Positions 1 to 9,612 are shown, counted from the stretch's first letter. The stretch is DNA of 64,000 nucleotides from Campylobacter troglodytis (GCF_006864425.1 NZ_QHLI01000001.1:1-64000); one strand, 5' to 3'. Numbers and translations are program-made. Notes: generated by a model not told the origin, from the letters alone.

Positions 1-96
1 TTCGCTCCGAAATGTAGGGCAAAAATATATACTTGTTTAACATCGATTTTACCAACCTTTCAGCCGTAATTATATCAGCTAAAAGTATCAATCGCC
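1..96 (-). mobile_element. IS1595-type element, one terminus, cut by the window edge
   Basis: This is the reverse complement of the first 96 bases of the complete element at 61021-61766. The inverted-repeat end is seen at 77-96, the complement of GGCGATTGATACTTTTAGCT. The transposase would run leftwards out of the window. The element abuts a different IS remnant at 97, which suggests insertion into an older copy. Confidence 0.85.
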
Positions 97-275
97 AAAG
101 AAATTGTGAATTTCTAGGGCTTTGCTAAATTTAGACTTGCCAAACTAAAAAAGAAAATTTTGTTCTTCATTTAAAAGAAATAGATTTTAGATATAAGGCG
201 AAAATTTTAGGACAAAATTCTCATCAAAATTTATTAAGGTTGCTAAGAGAAAATTCTGTTAAAGTATATTGAGCC
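97..275 (+). mobile_element. Decayed 3' end of an IS1595-type element with the alternative right terminus
   Basis: The stretch begins with sequence like the transposase codons for EIVNF and runs to a terminus reading TTGAGCC at 269-275. The same right end closes the copy at 6748-7567 and appears inverted at 1154, 37152 and 60983. The reading frame is destroyed. It differs from the right end of the complete copy (ATCAATCGCC), so at least two terminus types circulate here. Confidence 0.6.
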
Positions 276-604
276 AATATAAAATTGCAAGGCTAAAAGC
301 CACAGTTCCTTGTTTTAACTAAACCTCATTTGACAAAAAGGTTTCTCTTTTAGATCTTTATTTTGTCAGTTGCGCAAGATTTAATACTACAAAGAAGAAC
401 ACTGTTTTCAAAAATCATATTTTTATAAAAAAATTCTTGTAGTTTTAATAGAAATTTAGATATTTTTCTAAGTTTCACTAACATTCATCTTTATCATCTT
501 ACAAGCCTAGTTTTTTAGACAACAAAATTTATTTAGAAAATCCATTTTATCCTAAGCTTACAAACCGCATTCTTGCCATATTAAAACAAGGTTAGCATTT
601 TTAA
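276..604. other. Intergenic region without an intact gene
   Basis: No ORF of useful length is present. A short open frame on the plus strand ending at the TAG near 592-594 reads as about 35 codons with normal-looking composition and may be the tail of a lost gene. I see no RNA gene. Confidence 0.4.
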
Positions 605-1057
605 CTATAAATTCTCAGCCAAAAGTTCTTTTAAAATCAACCCATCAACCCTAAATTTATAAGCTTTTTTAAGGTTTTTTAAGGAGCTTGTGATGAGTAA
701 GATCTTGCTATCAAAGAGATAAAACTCAGCCATCTTACTTGCCCTTTTGGCTAATTTTTCATTTTCTATTAAGATAAATTCAGCTCTGACAGCATTTGCA
801 AGTAAGATCTCATCCTCATTTTTCGCCAAAATACCAAATTTCACATCTGCTTGTAAAGCCATTTGAATTAGCTCCTGGCTAAATTCAAAACAGTTTATGC
901 CCTCTTGAAATTTAGCCTTTTGATCCTTTATAAGATAAAAATTTGGGCATTTTATAAGCTTGTGTCCGTAAATTAGCACTGCATATCCTTTCTTTTGTGA
1001 ATTTTTATAAAAATAAAACTCAATCAAGGGTGTGAATGTATTTAAAATATTAAACAA
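605..1057 (-). CDS. Hypothetical protein, 150 aa
   Basis: This is an uninterrupted ORF with normal amino-acid composition and no signal peptide or clear membrane segment. The C-terminal half (about residues 75-140) alternates short beta-like and helical stretches, including KFGILAKNEDEILLANAV and FYLFDSKILLI, which resembles a small alpha/beta fold. I do not recognise the family. It is isolated between IS remnants and downstream of the ribosomal operon on the same strand. The start is the first ATG of the frame and no strong ribosome-binding site is evident. Confidence 0.6.
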   Translation of the reverse strand: MFNILNTFTPLIEFYFYKNSQKKGYAVLIYGHKLIKCPNFYLIKDQKAKFQEGINCFEFSQELIQMALQADVKFGILAKNEDEILLANAVRAEFILIENEKLAKRASKMAEFYLFDSKILLITSSLKNLKKAYKFRVDGLILKELLAENL

Positions 1058-1063
1058 GATAAC

Positions 1064-1620
1064 AACTCAATTAAATTTAATAGAAGTTTATTTTATCAAC
1101 TTTAATAAATTTTGATAAACACTTATCCTACATTTTTATATTATATATAAATTGGCTCAAGATATTTTAATAGAATTTTACCTTATCAATTTTAGTAAAA
1201 CTTAACATAGATCTTGTCCTAAATTTTTTATCTTAATTAAGTTTTTTTTAAGTGAAGGATAAAATTTTCTTTTTTAGCTATTAAATTTAGCTAAAAAAAT
1301 TTTGCAAAGCCTCAAAAATTCACAATTTCATTTATGTGGATTTGTCCCTTTGCAAACTCGTTTTTAGAGTGTTTTACAAGCTCTTGTACTTTTATTCCTT
1401 CTTGCAAAATTACAAGACGCGTAGCATTAAGTAAAAACACAGACATTTTCTTACTAGCTCCATCTGCACGCATTCTGCGCACTCTTTTTGCCTCTTTTGC
1501 TTACAGTTACAAGCAAAGCGAAGTAAAAAAGAACTATCACCCTATTCAATCTCAGCACTCATTTTAGAAAGCTTCTCATATTCTTTGGCTATAAAAATGC
1601 AAATTTGCTTTTACATGCAA
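1064..1620 (-). mobile_element. Decayed IS1595-type element carrying two hairpin inserts
   Basis: A truncated right end (1064-1133) is followed by a second right end beginning GGCTCAAG at 1154, and then by degenerate transposase sequence read on the minus strand. The motif corresponding to EVDESYF is recognisable near 1530 but is full of stops. Short palindromic inserts lie at about 1493-1526 and 1399-1434, at positions where the complete copy has TTT directly followed by GG. The 280 bases from 1621 to 1901 hold no gene. Confidence 0.65.
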
Positions 1621-1901
1621 CTTTGATGACGAAAAAGTTAGAGGATTTTTCGCCTCTAAATAAAGGCTTCTTGCAAAGGGAGGGGACGAAAGGCTAAGTA
1701 AAAAATACTTCAAAAATGCCCTTACATTTGGCGAAGTTAATAAACTGTTCTTTGTTTTTAATAGAACTTAAAAGCCCTTTGATTTAAGTTTAATTGAGTC
1801 AAAGTAAAAATTTTAACTAAGTTATGAATTTCAAACATAAACCTAAATTATATGCGAAAAATTCAAGGTTTGTCCTTGCAAAGCATTACAAATGCTAGAA
1901 T

Positions 1902-1940
1902 AATAATTAAAATTCACGCAATGCGTGAATTTTAATTATT
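1902..1940 (-). terminator. Perfect 19-bp palindrome just after rplQ
   Basis: The left arm 1902-1920 and right arm 1922-1940 are exact reverse complements around a single A at 1921. The core is AATTCACGCA/TGCGTGAATT. It touches the rplQ stop codon at 1941 and ends the ribosomal operon, so it probably forms the transcript-terminal hairpin. It belongs to a dispersed AATTCACGC/AATTCAAGC palindrome family seen elsewhere in the window. Confidence 0.7.
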
Positions 1941-2294
1941 TTATGCGACAAACTCCACAAAAGCCATCTCAGCAGCGTCTCCACGGCGAAGGCGGGTTTT
2001 TATTATTCTAGTGTAGCCTCCGTTTCTTTCCTTAAAATTCACAGCGATTTCACTCACTAATTTATTTGTAGCCCTTTTATCTTGCAAGCTAGCAAACACA
2101 GCCCTATGAGCGTTCGCGTCCCCTACCCTTGCCCTTGTGATGAGCCTTTCAATGTAGCTACGAAGTTCCTTTGCCTTTGGCAGAGTGGTTTCAATCTTGC
2201 CTGAATTTATGATGGCAATGCTGAGATTTTTAAGCAAAGCCGTCCTGTGAGAGCTTGTGCGTCCTAGTTTGCGGTATCCGTGTTTGTGTCTCAT
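1941..2294 (-). CDS. rplQ: 50S ribosomal protein L17
   Basis: The product is a component of the large ribosomal subunit. The 117-aa sequence starts [17 protein letters not shown], the hallmark L17 N-terminus, and has the usual bacterial length. The start codon overlaps the end of rpoA by 4 bp, so translation is probably coupled. It is the last gene of the rpmJ-rpsM-rpsK-rpsD-rpoA-rplQ operon, and a long palindrome follows the stop. Confidence 0.97.
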   Translation of the reverse strand: MRHKHGYRKLGRTSSHRTALLKNLSIAIINSGKIETTLPKAKELRSYIERLITRARVGDANAHRAVFASLQDKRATNKLVSEIAVNFKERNGGYTRIIKTRLRRGDAAEMAFVEFVA

Positions 2295-3310
2295 TGTTTG
2301 CCTCCATTTTGTGCCTTAAGCTCGGCTATTTTCTTGCTTAAAAGTTCTTTATTATCACTAAGTTTTGAGGTACCAACTGGTAAGCCTATGCTTTCCATAA
2401 CGCTTTTAATTTCCTCTAAGGATTTTTTGCCAAGGTTTTTGAGAGATGAAAGCTCGGTAACGCTCATCAAGGCAAGCTCACCTATATAAGAAATATCAGC
2501 CTTTTCAAGGCAATTAAAGCTTCTTGCACTTAAATTTAAATCCGTAATATTTTGCAAAAGCTTCATATTTTCTATTTCATTGTTTGTACTTTGATTTTTA
2601 ATGATAGCACCAGCGTTTGTGATCTTATTAAATACAGAAAGTTGCTTATACATAGCCTCCAAAGCGTTTTCAAAAGCCTTTTCGGGAGTGATTTGCCCAT
2701 CTGTGCTAACTGTGAAAACAACCTTTTCATAGTCAGGATTATCCTCAAAAAGCACCTTTTCTATGTCATAAACGGCTTCTCTAACAGGGGTAAAAAAGGC
2801 ATCAAGAGTAATGTAGCTTATGTCTGGGATGAGATTTCTTATCTCTTCACTTGGCACATAGCCTATGCCCTTTTCTATGATGAGCGTGAATTCAAGCTCA
2901 ATGTCCTCATTTATGGTAGCTAGGTAGCTCTCGCCATTTACGACCTCGACTATGTCGCCGTTTAAATCAGAGCCGTGAATTTCCTTGGGACCCTTGAATT
3001 TAAAGCTTATCATCTCTTTGTCCGCGTCATTTTTAAGCTTGAAACGAAGTTTTTTAAGATTGATGATAAAAAGCGTAACATCTTCTAACATTCCCCGCAA
3101 GCTGTCAAACTCGTGGCTAACGCCCTCTATGTGCAGTGCTGTGGGTGCAAAGCCCACAGTGCTAGCAAAAAGCAAGCGGCGAAGTGGGTGTGCCAAAGTA
3201 ATGCCATAGCCTATCTCAAAGGGCCAAGCCGAGATTTTAGCCGTGGTTTCGTTTATGTTGTCAATGCTAAATTGAGTAGGCGTGTTCGCTGATGTAGTGA
3301 TGGTTCTCAT
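2291..3310 (-). CDS. rpoA: RNA polymerase alpha subunit
   Basis: The alpha subunit nucleates RNA polymerase assembly through its N-terminal domain and contacts UP elements and activators through its C-terminal domain. The 339-aa product shows the NTD dimerisation part (about 1-230, including [17 protein letters not shown]) and the CTD (about 255-320, with [16 protein letters not shown] and [16 protein letters not shown]). The length is normal. The gene lies between rpsD (11-bp gap) and rplQ (4-bp overlap). Confidence 0.98.
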   Translation of the reverse strand: MRTITTSANTPTQFSIDNINETTAKISAWPFEIGYGITLAHPLRRLLFASTVGFAPTALHIEGVSHEFDSLRGMLEDVTLFIINLKKLRFKLKNDADKEMISFKFKGPKEIHGSDLNGDIVEVVNGESYLATINEDIELEFTLIIEKGIGYVPSEEIRNLIPDISYITLDAFFTPVREAVYDIEKVLFEDNPDYEKVVFTVSTDGQITPEKAFENALEAMYKQLSVFNKITNAGAIIKNQSTNNEIENMKLLQNITDLNLSARSFNCLEKADISYIGELALMSVTELSSLKNLGKKSLEEIKSVMESIGLPVGTSKLSDNKELLSKKIAELKAQNGGKQ

Positions 3311-3321
3311 ATTTAAGCCTT

Positions 3322-3948
3322 TTATTTAGAGTAAAGCTCGACTATGAAGCGTTCCTCAACAGGGATAATCACTTCTTCTCGCTCTGGTGTCCTTGTAAAG
3401 ATGCCAAATCTCTTGTCCTTTTCGACATCTACCCAAGCCACAATGCCTGTTTGTGCTGTTAAATCAATGGCGCGTGAAATTTGTGGGTTGTTTTTGCTCT
3501 TTTCTCTCACCTCAATTTTTGCCCCTGCCTCCACACGAAAGCTAGGTATATCAACCCTCTTGCCATTTACCAAAATGTGTCCGTGCGTAACAAGCTGCCT
3601 TGCAAAACGGCGAGTTGTCGCAAAGCCCATTCTATACACCACATTATCAAGCCTTTGTTCTAAAAGCTGAACTAGCAAAACGCCCGTGTTGCCCTCACGG
3701 CGTGCAGCTTCTGCAAAAAGGCGGCGAAACTGCTTTTCGCTAAGCCCATACATAAATTTAGCCTTTTGCTTTTCTTTGAGCTGTAAGCCGTATTCGCTGA
3801 TTTTACCGCGTCTTGCACCGTGCTGACCGGGTGCGTAAGGACGTTTATCAAGCGCACTTTTACCAGCAAGCCTCCTTTCGCCCTTTAAGGCAAGGCTTAC
3901 TCCAAACCTTCTTTCTAATTTCTCAACAGGTCCTCTATATCTTGACAT
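3322..3948 (-). CDS. rpsD: 30S ribosomal protein S4
   Basis: S4 is a primary 16S rRNA binder in 30S assembly. The 208-aa product begins [17 protein letters not shown] and carries the RNA-binding S4 domain (about residues 95-160: [20 protein letters not shown] and [15 protein letters not shown]). Length and start are typical. The gene sits in the alpha operon order rpsM-rpsK-rpsD-rpoA. Confidence 0.98.
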   Translation of the reverse strand: MSRYRGPVEKLERRFGVSLALKGERRLAGKSALDKRPYAPGQHGARRGKISEYGLQLKEKQKAKFMYGLSEKQFRRLFAEAARREGNTGVLLVQLLEQRLDNVVYRMGFATTRRFARQLVTHGHILVNGKRVDIPSFRVEAGAKIEVREKSKNNPQISRAIDLTAQTGIVAWVDVEKDKRFGIFTRTPEREEVIIPVEERFIVELYSK

Positions 3949-3961
3949 TTTCTATCCTTTC

Positions 3962-4354
3962 TCACACTCTGCGGCGTTTTGGAGGGCGGCAGCCATTGTG
4001 TGATAGTGGCGTAATGTCCTTTAAGAAAAGCACCTTTATGCCCTCATAAGCACCAACGCTTTTTATGGCGGTTTCTCTGCCGCTACCCGGTCCTTGCACC
4101 TTGATGCCAACCTCTTTGATGCCGTGTTCCTTTGCCTTGCTCATCGCGTCCTCTACTGCTTGCTGTGCGGCGTAGGGGGTTGATTTTTTTGAGCCCTTAA
4201 ATCCCAAGCCTCCAGCACTGCTCCACGCTATCGCGTTTCCCATTTCATCGGTAACGGTAACTAGGGTGTTGTTAAAGGTTGCACTGATATAGACTATGCC
4301 ACGAGCAATATTTTTCTTAACTACCTTTTTTTTTGCTACTTTTCTTGTTGCCAT
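3962..4354 (-). CDS. rpsK: 30S ribosomal protein S11
   Basis: S11 is a platform protein of the small subunit. The 130-aa sequence has the S11 signature ([18 protein letters not shown] and VKGPGSGRE-like [14 protein letters not shown]) and the basic C-terminus CRPPKRRRV. It starts 3 bp after rpsM and is read in the same operon. Confidence 0.98.
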   Translation of the reverse strand: MATRKVAKKKVVKKNIARGIVYISATFNNTLVTVTDEMGNAIAWSSAGGLGFKGSKKSTPYAAQQAVEDAMSKAKEHGIKEVGIKVQGPGSGRETAIKSVGAYEGIKVLFLKDITPLSHNGCRPPKRRRV

Positions 4355-4357
4355 ATC

Positions 4358-4729
4358 TTATCCTTTAGCTACCGAACCAACAGTTTTTCGCTTACCCTTG
4401 CGGGTTCTTGCGTTTGTTTTGGTTTTTTGACCTCGCACAGGTAAGCCCTTGCGGTGTCTTAAACCCCTATAACTTCCTAAATCCATAAGAGCCTTAATGT
4501 CCATAGCCACTTGCTTTCGCAAATCGCCCTCCACCATATAATGCTCTTGAATTTCCTTGCGAATCGCCGCAGCCTCGTCCTCGCTTAGCTCGCTCACTCT
4601 TTTATCGTAGGAAATGCCTGTTTTATCAAGGATTTTCCTAGCACTAAACAGCCCTATACCATAGATATAGGTTAATCCATACTCCACCCGCTTTTTCTTG
4701 GGTAAATCCACACCTGCTATACGAGCCAT
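4358..4729 (-). CDS. rpsM: 30S ribosomal protein S13
   Basis: S13 is a head protein of the 30S subunit that contacts P-site tRNA. The 123-aa product begins [19 protein letters not shown] and ends with the basic tail including [11 protein letters not shown]. The family motif [19 protein letters not shown] is intact. The start lies 3 bp after the rpmJ stop. Confidence 0.98.
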   Translation of the reverse strand: MARIAGVDLPKKKRVEYGLTYIYGIGLFSARKILDKTGISYDKRVSELSEDEAAAIRKEIQEHYMVEGDLRKQVAMDIKALMDLGSYRGLRHRKGLPVRGQKTKTNARTRKGKRKTVGSVAKG

Positions 4730-4732
4730 TGC

Positions 4733-4846
4733 CTAACCCTGCCTTTGCTTGTGTTTTGGATTTTCGCAAATTATGCGAACTACGCCCTTGCGGCGGATAA
4801 CCTTGCACTTGTCGCACATCTTTTTGACCGATGGTCTCACTTTCAT
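4733..4846 (-). CDS. rpmJ: 50S ribosomal protein L36
   Basis: This is a 37-codon gene. The translation begins [20 protein letters not shown] and ends KHKQRQG before TAG at 4733. The zinc-binding residues CDKC, a later C and H of the CCCH form are visible (Cys11, Cys14, Cys27, His32). It leads the alpha operon. A GGATAC ribosome-binding stretch lies just upstream of the ATG (complement of 4847-4857). Confidence 0.96.
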   Translation of the reverse strand: MKVRPSVKKMCDKCKVIRRKGVVRIICENPKHKQRQG

Positions 4847-5116
4847 AAGTATCCTTTAAGGTAAATTCCACTTCCTAGCGACCCTCATTAGGCTTGTGCC
4901 AACTATTTTCAAAACAAGTGGTGAATTTTGAAAATACTTCTTTGCTAGTTTTGAGTGTCGCAAAACGCTAATTATATCCAAAAAAGTTAAATTTCAATTA
5001 ATGCTTATACAAAATTTTGTGTTTTTTTGAAACAAAGTTTTGAAATTTAGAACTTGCTTTGAATTTTTTTGGCTAGTTTTTATTAAATAAACATAAATTT
5101 GTGTTACAATGCCCAT

Positions 5117-5332
5117 ATGAGTGTCGAAAGAATAAAAGCCGAATTAGACGAGTTTAAAACATATCGCAATACTGCTATGGGCATTATAATAGCAATTTCA
5201 GGCTTTATTGTAACGACTTATAAGACAGCCGAAAATTTTGTGATAATTTGTGGCGTAGGTGCGATTATACTTTTATTGATAGTTTTGGCTGGACTTAGCT
5301 TTGCAATTAGAGAGCAGATTAAAAAACTATAA
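5117..5332 (+). CDS. Small membrane protein, about 71 aa
   Basis: The preferred start is the ATG of MSVERIKAELDEFKTYRN at 5117. The frame also opens 18 bp earlier. A short charged helix is followed by two membrane segments (TAMGIIIAISGFIVTTYK and FVIICGVGAIILLLIVLAG). I do not know its function. A probable -10 box (ACAAT context at 5103-5108) lies just upstream. A second tiny membrane gene follows 11 bp later, so the two look like a bicistron between rpmJ and infA on the opposite strand. Confidence 0.7.
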   Translation: MSVERIKAELDEFKTYRNTAMGIIIAISGFIVTTYKTAENFVIICGVGAIILLLIVLAGLSFAIREQIKKL

Positions 5333-5343
5333 AGGAGGAAGTA

Positions 5344-5442
5344 ATGGATTTTGTGCCTTATTTTGTGCTTGGTGTTTGCGTAGCCTATGGACTTTTCGCC
5401 TTGTGGCAAGTTAAGAGTATGCAAAAGGAATCTAAAAAATAA
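5344..5442 (+). CDS. Very small membrane protein, 32 aa
   Basis: The ORF encodes MDFVPYFVLGVCVAYGLFAL followed by WQVKSMQKESKK, a single membrane helix with a basic tail. An AAAGGAGGAAG ribosome-binding site sits immediately upstream, which is the main reason to accept so short a gene. It probably forms a pair with the preceding membrane protein. The function is unknown. Confidence 0.65.
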   Translation: MDFVPYFVLGVCVAYGLFALWQVKSMQKESKK

Positions 5443-5552
5443 GCATTCATTTGCAACTTTGCTTTGAAATTAAATTTTAGCTTTTGCTAAAAAGATTCAT
5501 TAAAAGTTTCTCAAATTCGCTTTTTTTAAATACCTAAAAGCCTTTCAAAGCC

Positions 5553-5771
5553 CTATTTATAGCGAAAGGTAATGCGTCCCTTATCAAGGCTATAAGGCGT
5601 AAGTTCTACACGCACACGGTCTCCTGGCATTATGCGTATATAATGCATCCTCATCTTGCCTGCTATGTGGCACAAAATGGTGTGTTTGTTGTCAAGTTCT
5701 ACTCGAAAATTCGCATTTGGCAAAGCCTCTACCACATTGCCATCTATTTCTATGACATCATCTTTTGCCAA
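5553..5771 (-). CDS. infA: Translation initiation factor IF-1
   Basis: IF-1 binds the A site of the 30S subunit during initiation. The 72-aa product starts [20 protein letters not shown] and has the S1-like OB fold with the [20 protein letters not shown] stretch typical of IF-1. It points toward the alpha operon on the same strand, but about 700 bp containing two opposite-strand small genes separate it from rpmJ. Confidence 0.97.
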   Translation of the reverse strand: MAKDDVIEIDGNVVEALPNANFRVELDNKHTILCHIAGKMRMHYIRIMPGDRVRVELTPYSLDKGRITFRYK

Positions 5772-5895
5772 TCTTCCCCCTTAATCTCAAATTTTAATCC
5801 TTTTAGGACAGATAAATTTAACAATTTTTATGTTTTTTGTAAATTAGATCTAAGCTTTTCAAAAAAATTGACTTTATCATACATAAAATTCACAA

Positions 5896-5983
5896 TGGCC
5901 GAGAGAGAGGGATTCGAACCCCCGGAGGCTTGCACCTCAACGGTTTTCAAGACCGCCGCTTTCGACCACTCAGCCATCTCTCG
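5896..5983 (-). tRNA. tRNA-Ser (anticodon UGA)
   Basis: The complement folds as an 88-nt class II tRNA with encoded CCA. The acceptor CGAGAGA pairs with TCTCTCG. The anticodon arm CGGTCTTGAAAACCG gives UGA. A long variable arm is present, and the T arm contains GGTTCGAATCC. It is the first of four tRNAs on this strand. Confidence 0.95.
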
Positions 5984-6053
5984 TCAAGTTTTAATAAGGC
6001 TCTTTTAATGAAAAAGCCATTATATCACAAATTCAAGCATTTTGTTTGAATTT

Positions 6054-6127
6054 TGGAGGCGACACCCGGATTTGAACCGGGGATCAGAGCTTTGCAGGCT
6101 CGTGCCTTACCACTTGGCTATGCCGCC
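6054..6127 (-). tRNA. tRNA-Cys (anticodon GCA)
   Basis: The complement folds into a 74-nt cloverleaf with encoded CCA. The acceptor is GGCGGCA/TGTCGCC, the D loop contains AGTGGTAAGGC, the anticodon loop CTGCAAA gives GCA, and the T loop reads GGTTCAAATCC. Confidence 0.95.
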
Positions 6128-6291
6128 ATACAGAACACAGACTACGGATTACAGAATGCGGATTGCAAAAATTCAGGGTTTGCATTGCCACACACCGCGT
6201 TTAAAACGCATAAATTCAAGACTTTGCCCTAAATGCCTTTAAAAACGCTACCAAAATTCCGTGTTTTGTTGTCCGTTTTCCATTATCTGTA

Positions 6292-6379
6292 TGGTGCCCG
6301 AAATCGGACTTGAACCGATACGGAAGTAATTTCCGAGGGATTTTAAGTCCCTTGTGTCTACCAATTCCACCACCCGGGC
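6292..6379 (-). tRNA. tRNA-Leu (anticodon UAA)
   Basis: This is an 88-nt class II tRNA on the complement with encoded CCA. It starts GCCCGGGTGGTGGAATTGG, has anticodon arm GGGACTTAAAATCCC (UAA), a long variable arm, and a T loop GGTTCAAGTCC. Confidence 0.95.
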
Positions 6380-6382
6380 ACT

Positions 6383-6457
6383 TGGAGCGGGAAACGAGAT
6401 TCGAACTCGCGACCCCAACCTTGGCAAGGTTGTGCTCTACCCCTGAGCTATTCCCGC
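6383..6457 (-). tRNA. tRNA-Gly (anticodon GCC)
   Basis: The complement folds into a 75-nt cloverleaf beginning GCGGGAATAGCTCAGGGG. The anticodon arm ACCTTGCCAAGGT gives GCC. The T loop is AGTTCGAATCT and CCA is encoded. It is only a few bases from tRNA-Leu, so the two are likely co-transcribed. 6458-6747 holds no gene. Confidence 0.95.
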
Positions 6458-6747
6458 ACAAAATAAAGGCAAATTTTATCATTTTAAGCTTAAAAATGTT
6501 TTAAAGTATAGGGCTAATTATTTGATAAACTAAGCCTGTATGCCTTAAATTCAAATACTAACTTATCATTTAATATGTATTTTGATACAAAAAATTTGCA
6601 AAAATTAAAAAACGCGGAGTAAAATATAAAAACAAGCTTAAATTTTAAAGTTAAGCCAAGATAAAATTACTTAGGCTCAATATATTTTGAGTTTTTTAAC
6701 TTTGCTTTTAAAAACAATACTTCAAGCCTATTTTATAAATTAAAATA

Positions 6748-7567
6748 GGCGATTGATACTTTTAGCTGATATAATTACGGCCCAAAGCTTGGTAAAATCG
6801 ATCTTGGTATATATTTTTGCCCTACATTTTTGAGCGAAAATTTTAGCAATTTTAGAGTGCTTTTGTGCTGATATTTGCGTAAGCAAAATCGCTGTTTTGT
6901 GTAAGGTTTCTCGCCTTTGCGTGAATGCAACAGTGCGGCAAAATTTTGATAGCCAAAGGGTACGAAAAAATCTCTAAAATGAGTGGTAAGCTTGAAGTTG
7001 ATGAGAGTTATTTCGGAGCAAAAAGAGTGCGTGGTAAGCGTGGGCGTGGGACTGGTCGCAAAAGTTTTTACTTCGTTAAGCCTCTTGTAGCTGTAAGCAA
7101 AAGGCTTGCTAAAACGCTAGGCTAACATTTATACATAGGTAGTAAAATGCTGCTTGGCAAAAGAGCTATTGTCTATTATAAAGAACTTTTCAAAGCTTAA
7201 AGAAAGTGAAATTTACAGAGATAAACTAAAATTCTATTATGGCTTGGTGGATTTTTTACTTCGCTAGGCTTGTGTCTTTTGCAAGAAGGAGCAAAGGCAC
7301 ATTATATGGTAAAACACTCTAAAAACGAGTTCGTAAATGGACTAAGCCACATAAACGAAATTGTGAATTTTTTTGCTTCGTGTTACGCACTTGCAAGTGC
7401 GTAGTATAAGGAGCTAGGCGAAGTTTAGAACTGTCAAATTTAATGGCTAAAAAAAATTTTATCCCTCACTTAAAAGAAACGCAATTAAGACAAAAAATTA
7501 TGACACAACTCTCATCAAAATTTATTAAAGTTGATAAGGGCAAATCCTATCTAAGTTTAATTGAGCC
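6748..7567 (+). mobile_element. Decayed IS1595-type element with three or four hairpin inserts
   Basis: It begins with the family inverted repeat GGCGATTGATACTTTTAGCT and ends with the alternative terminus TTGAGCC. The transposase frame is broken, but the catalytic stretch KLEVDESYFGAKRVRGK is readable at about 6988-7041, including the first catalytic Asp. Hairpin inserts interrupt it at 7068-7102, 7256-7287 and about 7373-7409. Each lies between TTT and GG of the ancestral sequence. It is not functional. Confidence 0.8.
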
Positions 7568-7656
7568 AAACAAAAACAATAATATTTATTTGATAAATAC
7601 CTAGCTTGCATCAAGCTTTAATGCAAGAACTACGCACTTTTTTAAAAAATGTCAAA

Positions 7657-8274
7657 CTAAAATTCAGGGCTTGTCAAATTTGCATCTTTTAGCTGTATAG
7701 GCTGGGGGGGTATATTTGTAGGCAAGTTTTGCAAGATATTTAGATCTAGATCATCAACCGTTTTATCCTCCTCATTTAAAAGGCTATTTATGTTTGGAAG
7801 TGGTGGTATTTTAGGGATATTAATGCTTAGGTTTTGTTCTTTATTTTCTTCTTTTTTCTCTTCTAGCTTGGTTAATTTTGTTTCTTTGTTAATGTTACCG
7901 TCATCTTGTAAGAAGCTTTTAAGCTCCTCTATATCAAATTTTTCTATGCCCCTTAAAGAAAGTATGTAAATTGAGCTAATTTTAAGCTTATATTTTTTGT
8001 TTATGAAGCGAGTTAGGGTATCTTTGAAACGCAATTTTCCAAGCTCTGTAAAAAGATCCTCATAAAAAAAGCCAGATACTACTATGTTTGTAGAATCTAA
8101 AATTTTAGCTTCGTTTTTGAGCAAATCATCGCCCTCAAGCTCCAAGGAAAGCTCGATTTTTTTGAGCGAATTTTTACCCTCCTTGCTGTAAAGTTCTGTT
8201 CTTAATTTGTCTATTTTTAAGCTTTGACTAAAACAAAAGCTCATCAAAAGTCCAATAATTAGCCATTTTTTCAT
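7657..8274 (-). CDS. Exported protein of unknown function, 205 aa
   Basis: The product has an N-terminal signal peptide (MKKWLIIGLLMSFCFSQS), so it is probably periplasmic or membrane-anchored. Residues 20-120 form a compact domain, including LFTELGKLRFKDTLTRFINK and a short IYILSLRGIEKFDIEELKSF stretch loosely like FliL-type domains. The C-terminal third is Lys/Glu-rich and then Pro-rich (IPKIPPLPNI, NIPPQPIQL). A G7 run at 7704-7710 lies in the Pro-rich end. The gene follows the helicase gene with a 9-bp gap, so the two are probably one operon. I recall the same pairing in C. jejuni (Cj0944c/Cj0945c). Confidence 0.75.
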   Translation of the reverse strand: MKKWLIIGLLMSFCFSQSLKIDKLRTELYSKEGKNSLKKIELSLELEGDDLLKNEAKILDSTNIVVSGFFYEDLFTELGKLRFKDTLTRFINKKYKLKISSIYILSLRGIEKFDIEELKSFLQDDGNINKETKLTKLEEKKEENKEQNLSINIPKIPPLPNINSLLNEEDKTVDDLDLNILQNLPTNIPPQPIQLKDANLTSPEF

Positions 8275-8283
8275 AACTACCCC

Positions 8284-9612
8284 TCATTCTAAGCTTAAAA
8301 ATTCACCATTTGAGTAAAACTCAAGCACGGATTTATCAAATTTCAAAGCATTTGCAAAATACGCTCTAAAATCTCTTTTGGTGCAAAGAATTTTTAAATT
8401 CTTTGGCTCAATAGCCCTTGATAATGCTACATAAAGTTGTCCGTTTTCAAAGATATTATCTATATCACACACCAGCCTTGCTATGCTCATACCCTGAGAC
8501 TTGTGGATGGTTATGGCATAGGCAAGTTTGATGGGAAATTGCGAAAATGTCGCTAGGACCTCGCCATCCTCACTAAAATTTTCAAGCTTAAACTCATAAG
8601 GAGCGATATTGACAAGGGTATCATTGTCCTTTAAGATCTGTATGTAGGTATCTCCATCCTCTTCAAAGATGGATGAAACCTCGCCTTGTTCGCCGTTATA
8701 ATAACCAGCATCGTAGTTATTAACGCAAAAAATCACCCTTGCACCAATCTTCAAACGAAGCTCATCAAGCACATTTAGGCCTTTGATCCACTTTTGAAGC
8801 GTTAACTCATTTAAATTTGGATCTATCTTCTCGCAAAGCCCCTTAAAGACCTGAGCCTTGCCCTCGATTTTGGCTAGTTTTTGCTCGTTTATGGTATCTG
8901 CTTTTTTATTAATCCCACAAAGCAAGGTAAAATCATCATCAAGCTCACTTAACTCCTTTGAGCTTATAAGCATTTTTTCAAAATAAGCTAAGAGCTCCTC
9001 GCTTAAAACGCCCCTTCTCATAGCAAAAAGATGATCATAAAATTCCTTGTTGCTTGTTCTTTTTGAGATCTTTAAAAGCACATTTTTGAATTTAAAATCC
9101 ACCCAGGACAAGGATGAAAAGGCATAAGTGCCTTTAAAGAGTGAATTTGCAAGCTTTTGCTCCTCTTTTAAAATAGGGGGCAATTGAAAAAAATCCCCCA
9201 CCACAAGCACCTTGCCATCAAATTCACTGTTTTTCAAGCGAAAGGAAATGAGATCAAAAAGCTCAGCACTTACCATAGAAATTTCATCAATGATTAGCAA
9301 ATCAAGCTTTTTTAGCACCTTGCTAAGCTTTTTAAGCTTGTCTTTTTGCTTTCTATCAAAGAGCATAAGCTCGTTTAAATTCGCACAAATTCCAAAGGCA
9401 AAGAAGCTATGAAGCGTTACTCCTCCTACATTAAAAGCAGAAATCGCAGTAGAGCCAAGAGCTACCACAGTTTTGCCCTCTTTTTTGTAGGCAAGCTTTA
9501 ACTTATTTGTAAGATAAGACTTGCCAACTCCTGCTCCTCCGCTTAAAAAGACATTATTTGTTTGTAAAATTTCTCTTAGATAACTAAGTATTTTCATAAG
9601 CTTTAAGTCCAA
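8284..9612 (-). CDS. PIF1/RecD-like SF1B DNA helicase, 442 aa
   Basis: This is a 5'-3' type SF1 helicase. Walker A is SGGAGVGKSYLTNKL (about residues 23-37). Walker B is DLLIDEISMVS (about 108-118). Motif III is VVGDFFQLPP, and the C-terminal motifs are AYAITIHKSQGMS and LYVALSRA. These are the PIF1-family motifs in order, and the length fits stand-alone bacterial PIF1-like proteins. Its role is probably in recombination or in resolving DNA structures. The exported-protein gene follows directly. Confidence 0.85.
   Translation of the reverse strand: MDLKLMKILSYLREILQTNNVFLSGGAGVGKSYLTNKLKLAYKKEGKTVVALGSTAISAFNVGGVTLHSFFAFGICANLNELMLFDRKQKDKLKKLSKVLKKLDLLIIDEISMVSAELFDLISFRLKNSEFDGKVLVVGDFFQLPPILKEEQKLANSLFKGTYAFSSLSWVDFKFKNVLLKISKRTSNKEFYDHLFAMRRGVLSEELLAYFEKMLISSKELSELDDDFTLLCGINKKADTINEQKLAKIEGKAQVFKGLCEKIDPNLNELTLQKWIKGLNVLDELRLKIGARVIFCVNNYDAGYYNGEQGEVSSIFEEDGDTYIQILKDNDTLVNIAPYEFKLENFSEDGEVLATFSQFPIKLAYAITIHKSQGMSIARLVCDIDNIFENGQLYVALSRAIEPKNLKILCTKRDFRAYFANALKFDKSVLEFYSNGEFLSLE

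Noticed and set aside
1334-1567. 77-aa plus-strand ORF
   Set aside because: It is antisense to degenerate transposase sequence and contains two hairpin inserts; composition is not protein-like.
6925-7125. 66-aa ORF with EVDESYFGAKRVRG as a separate gene
   Set aside because: It is only a fragment of the broken IS1595 transposase and includes one hairpin insert.
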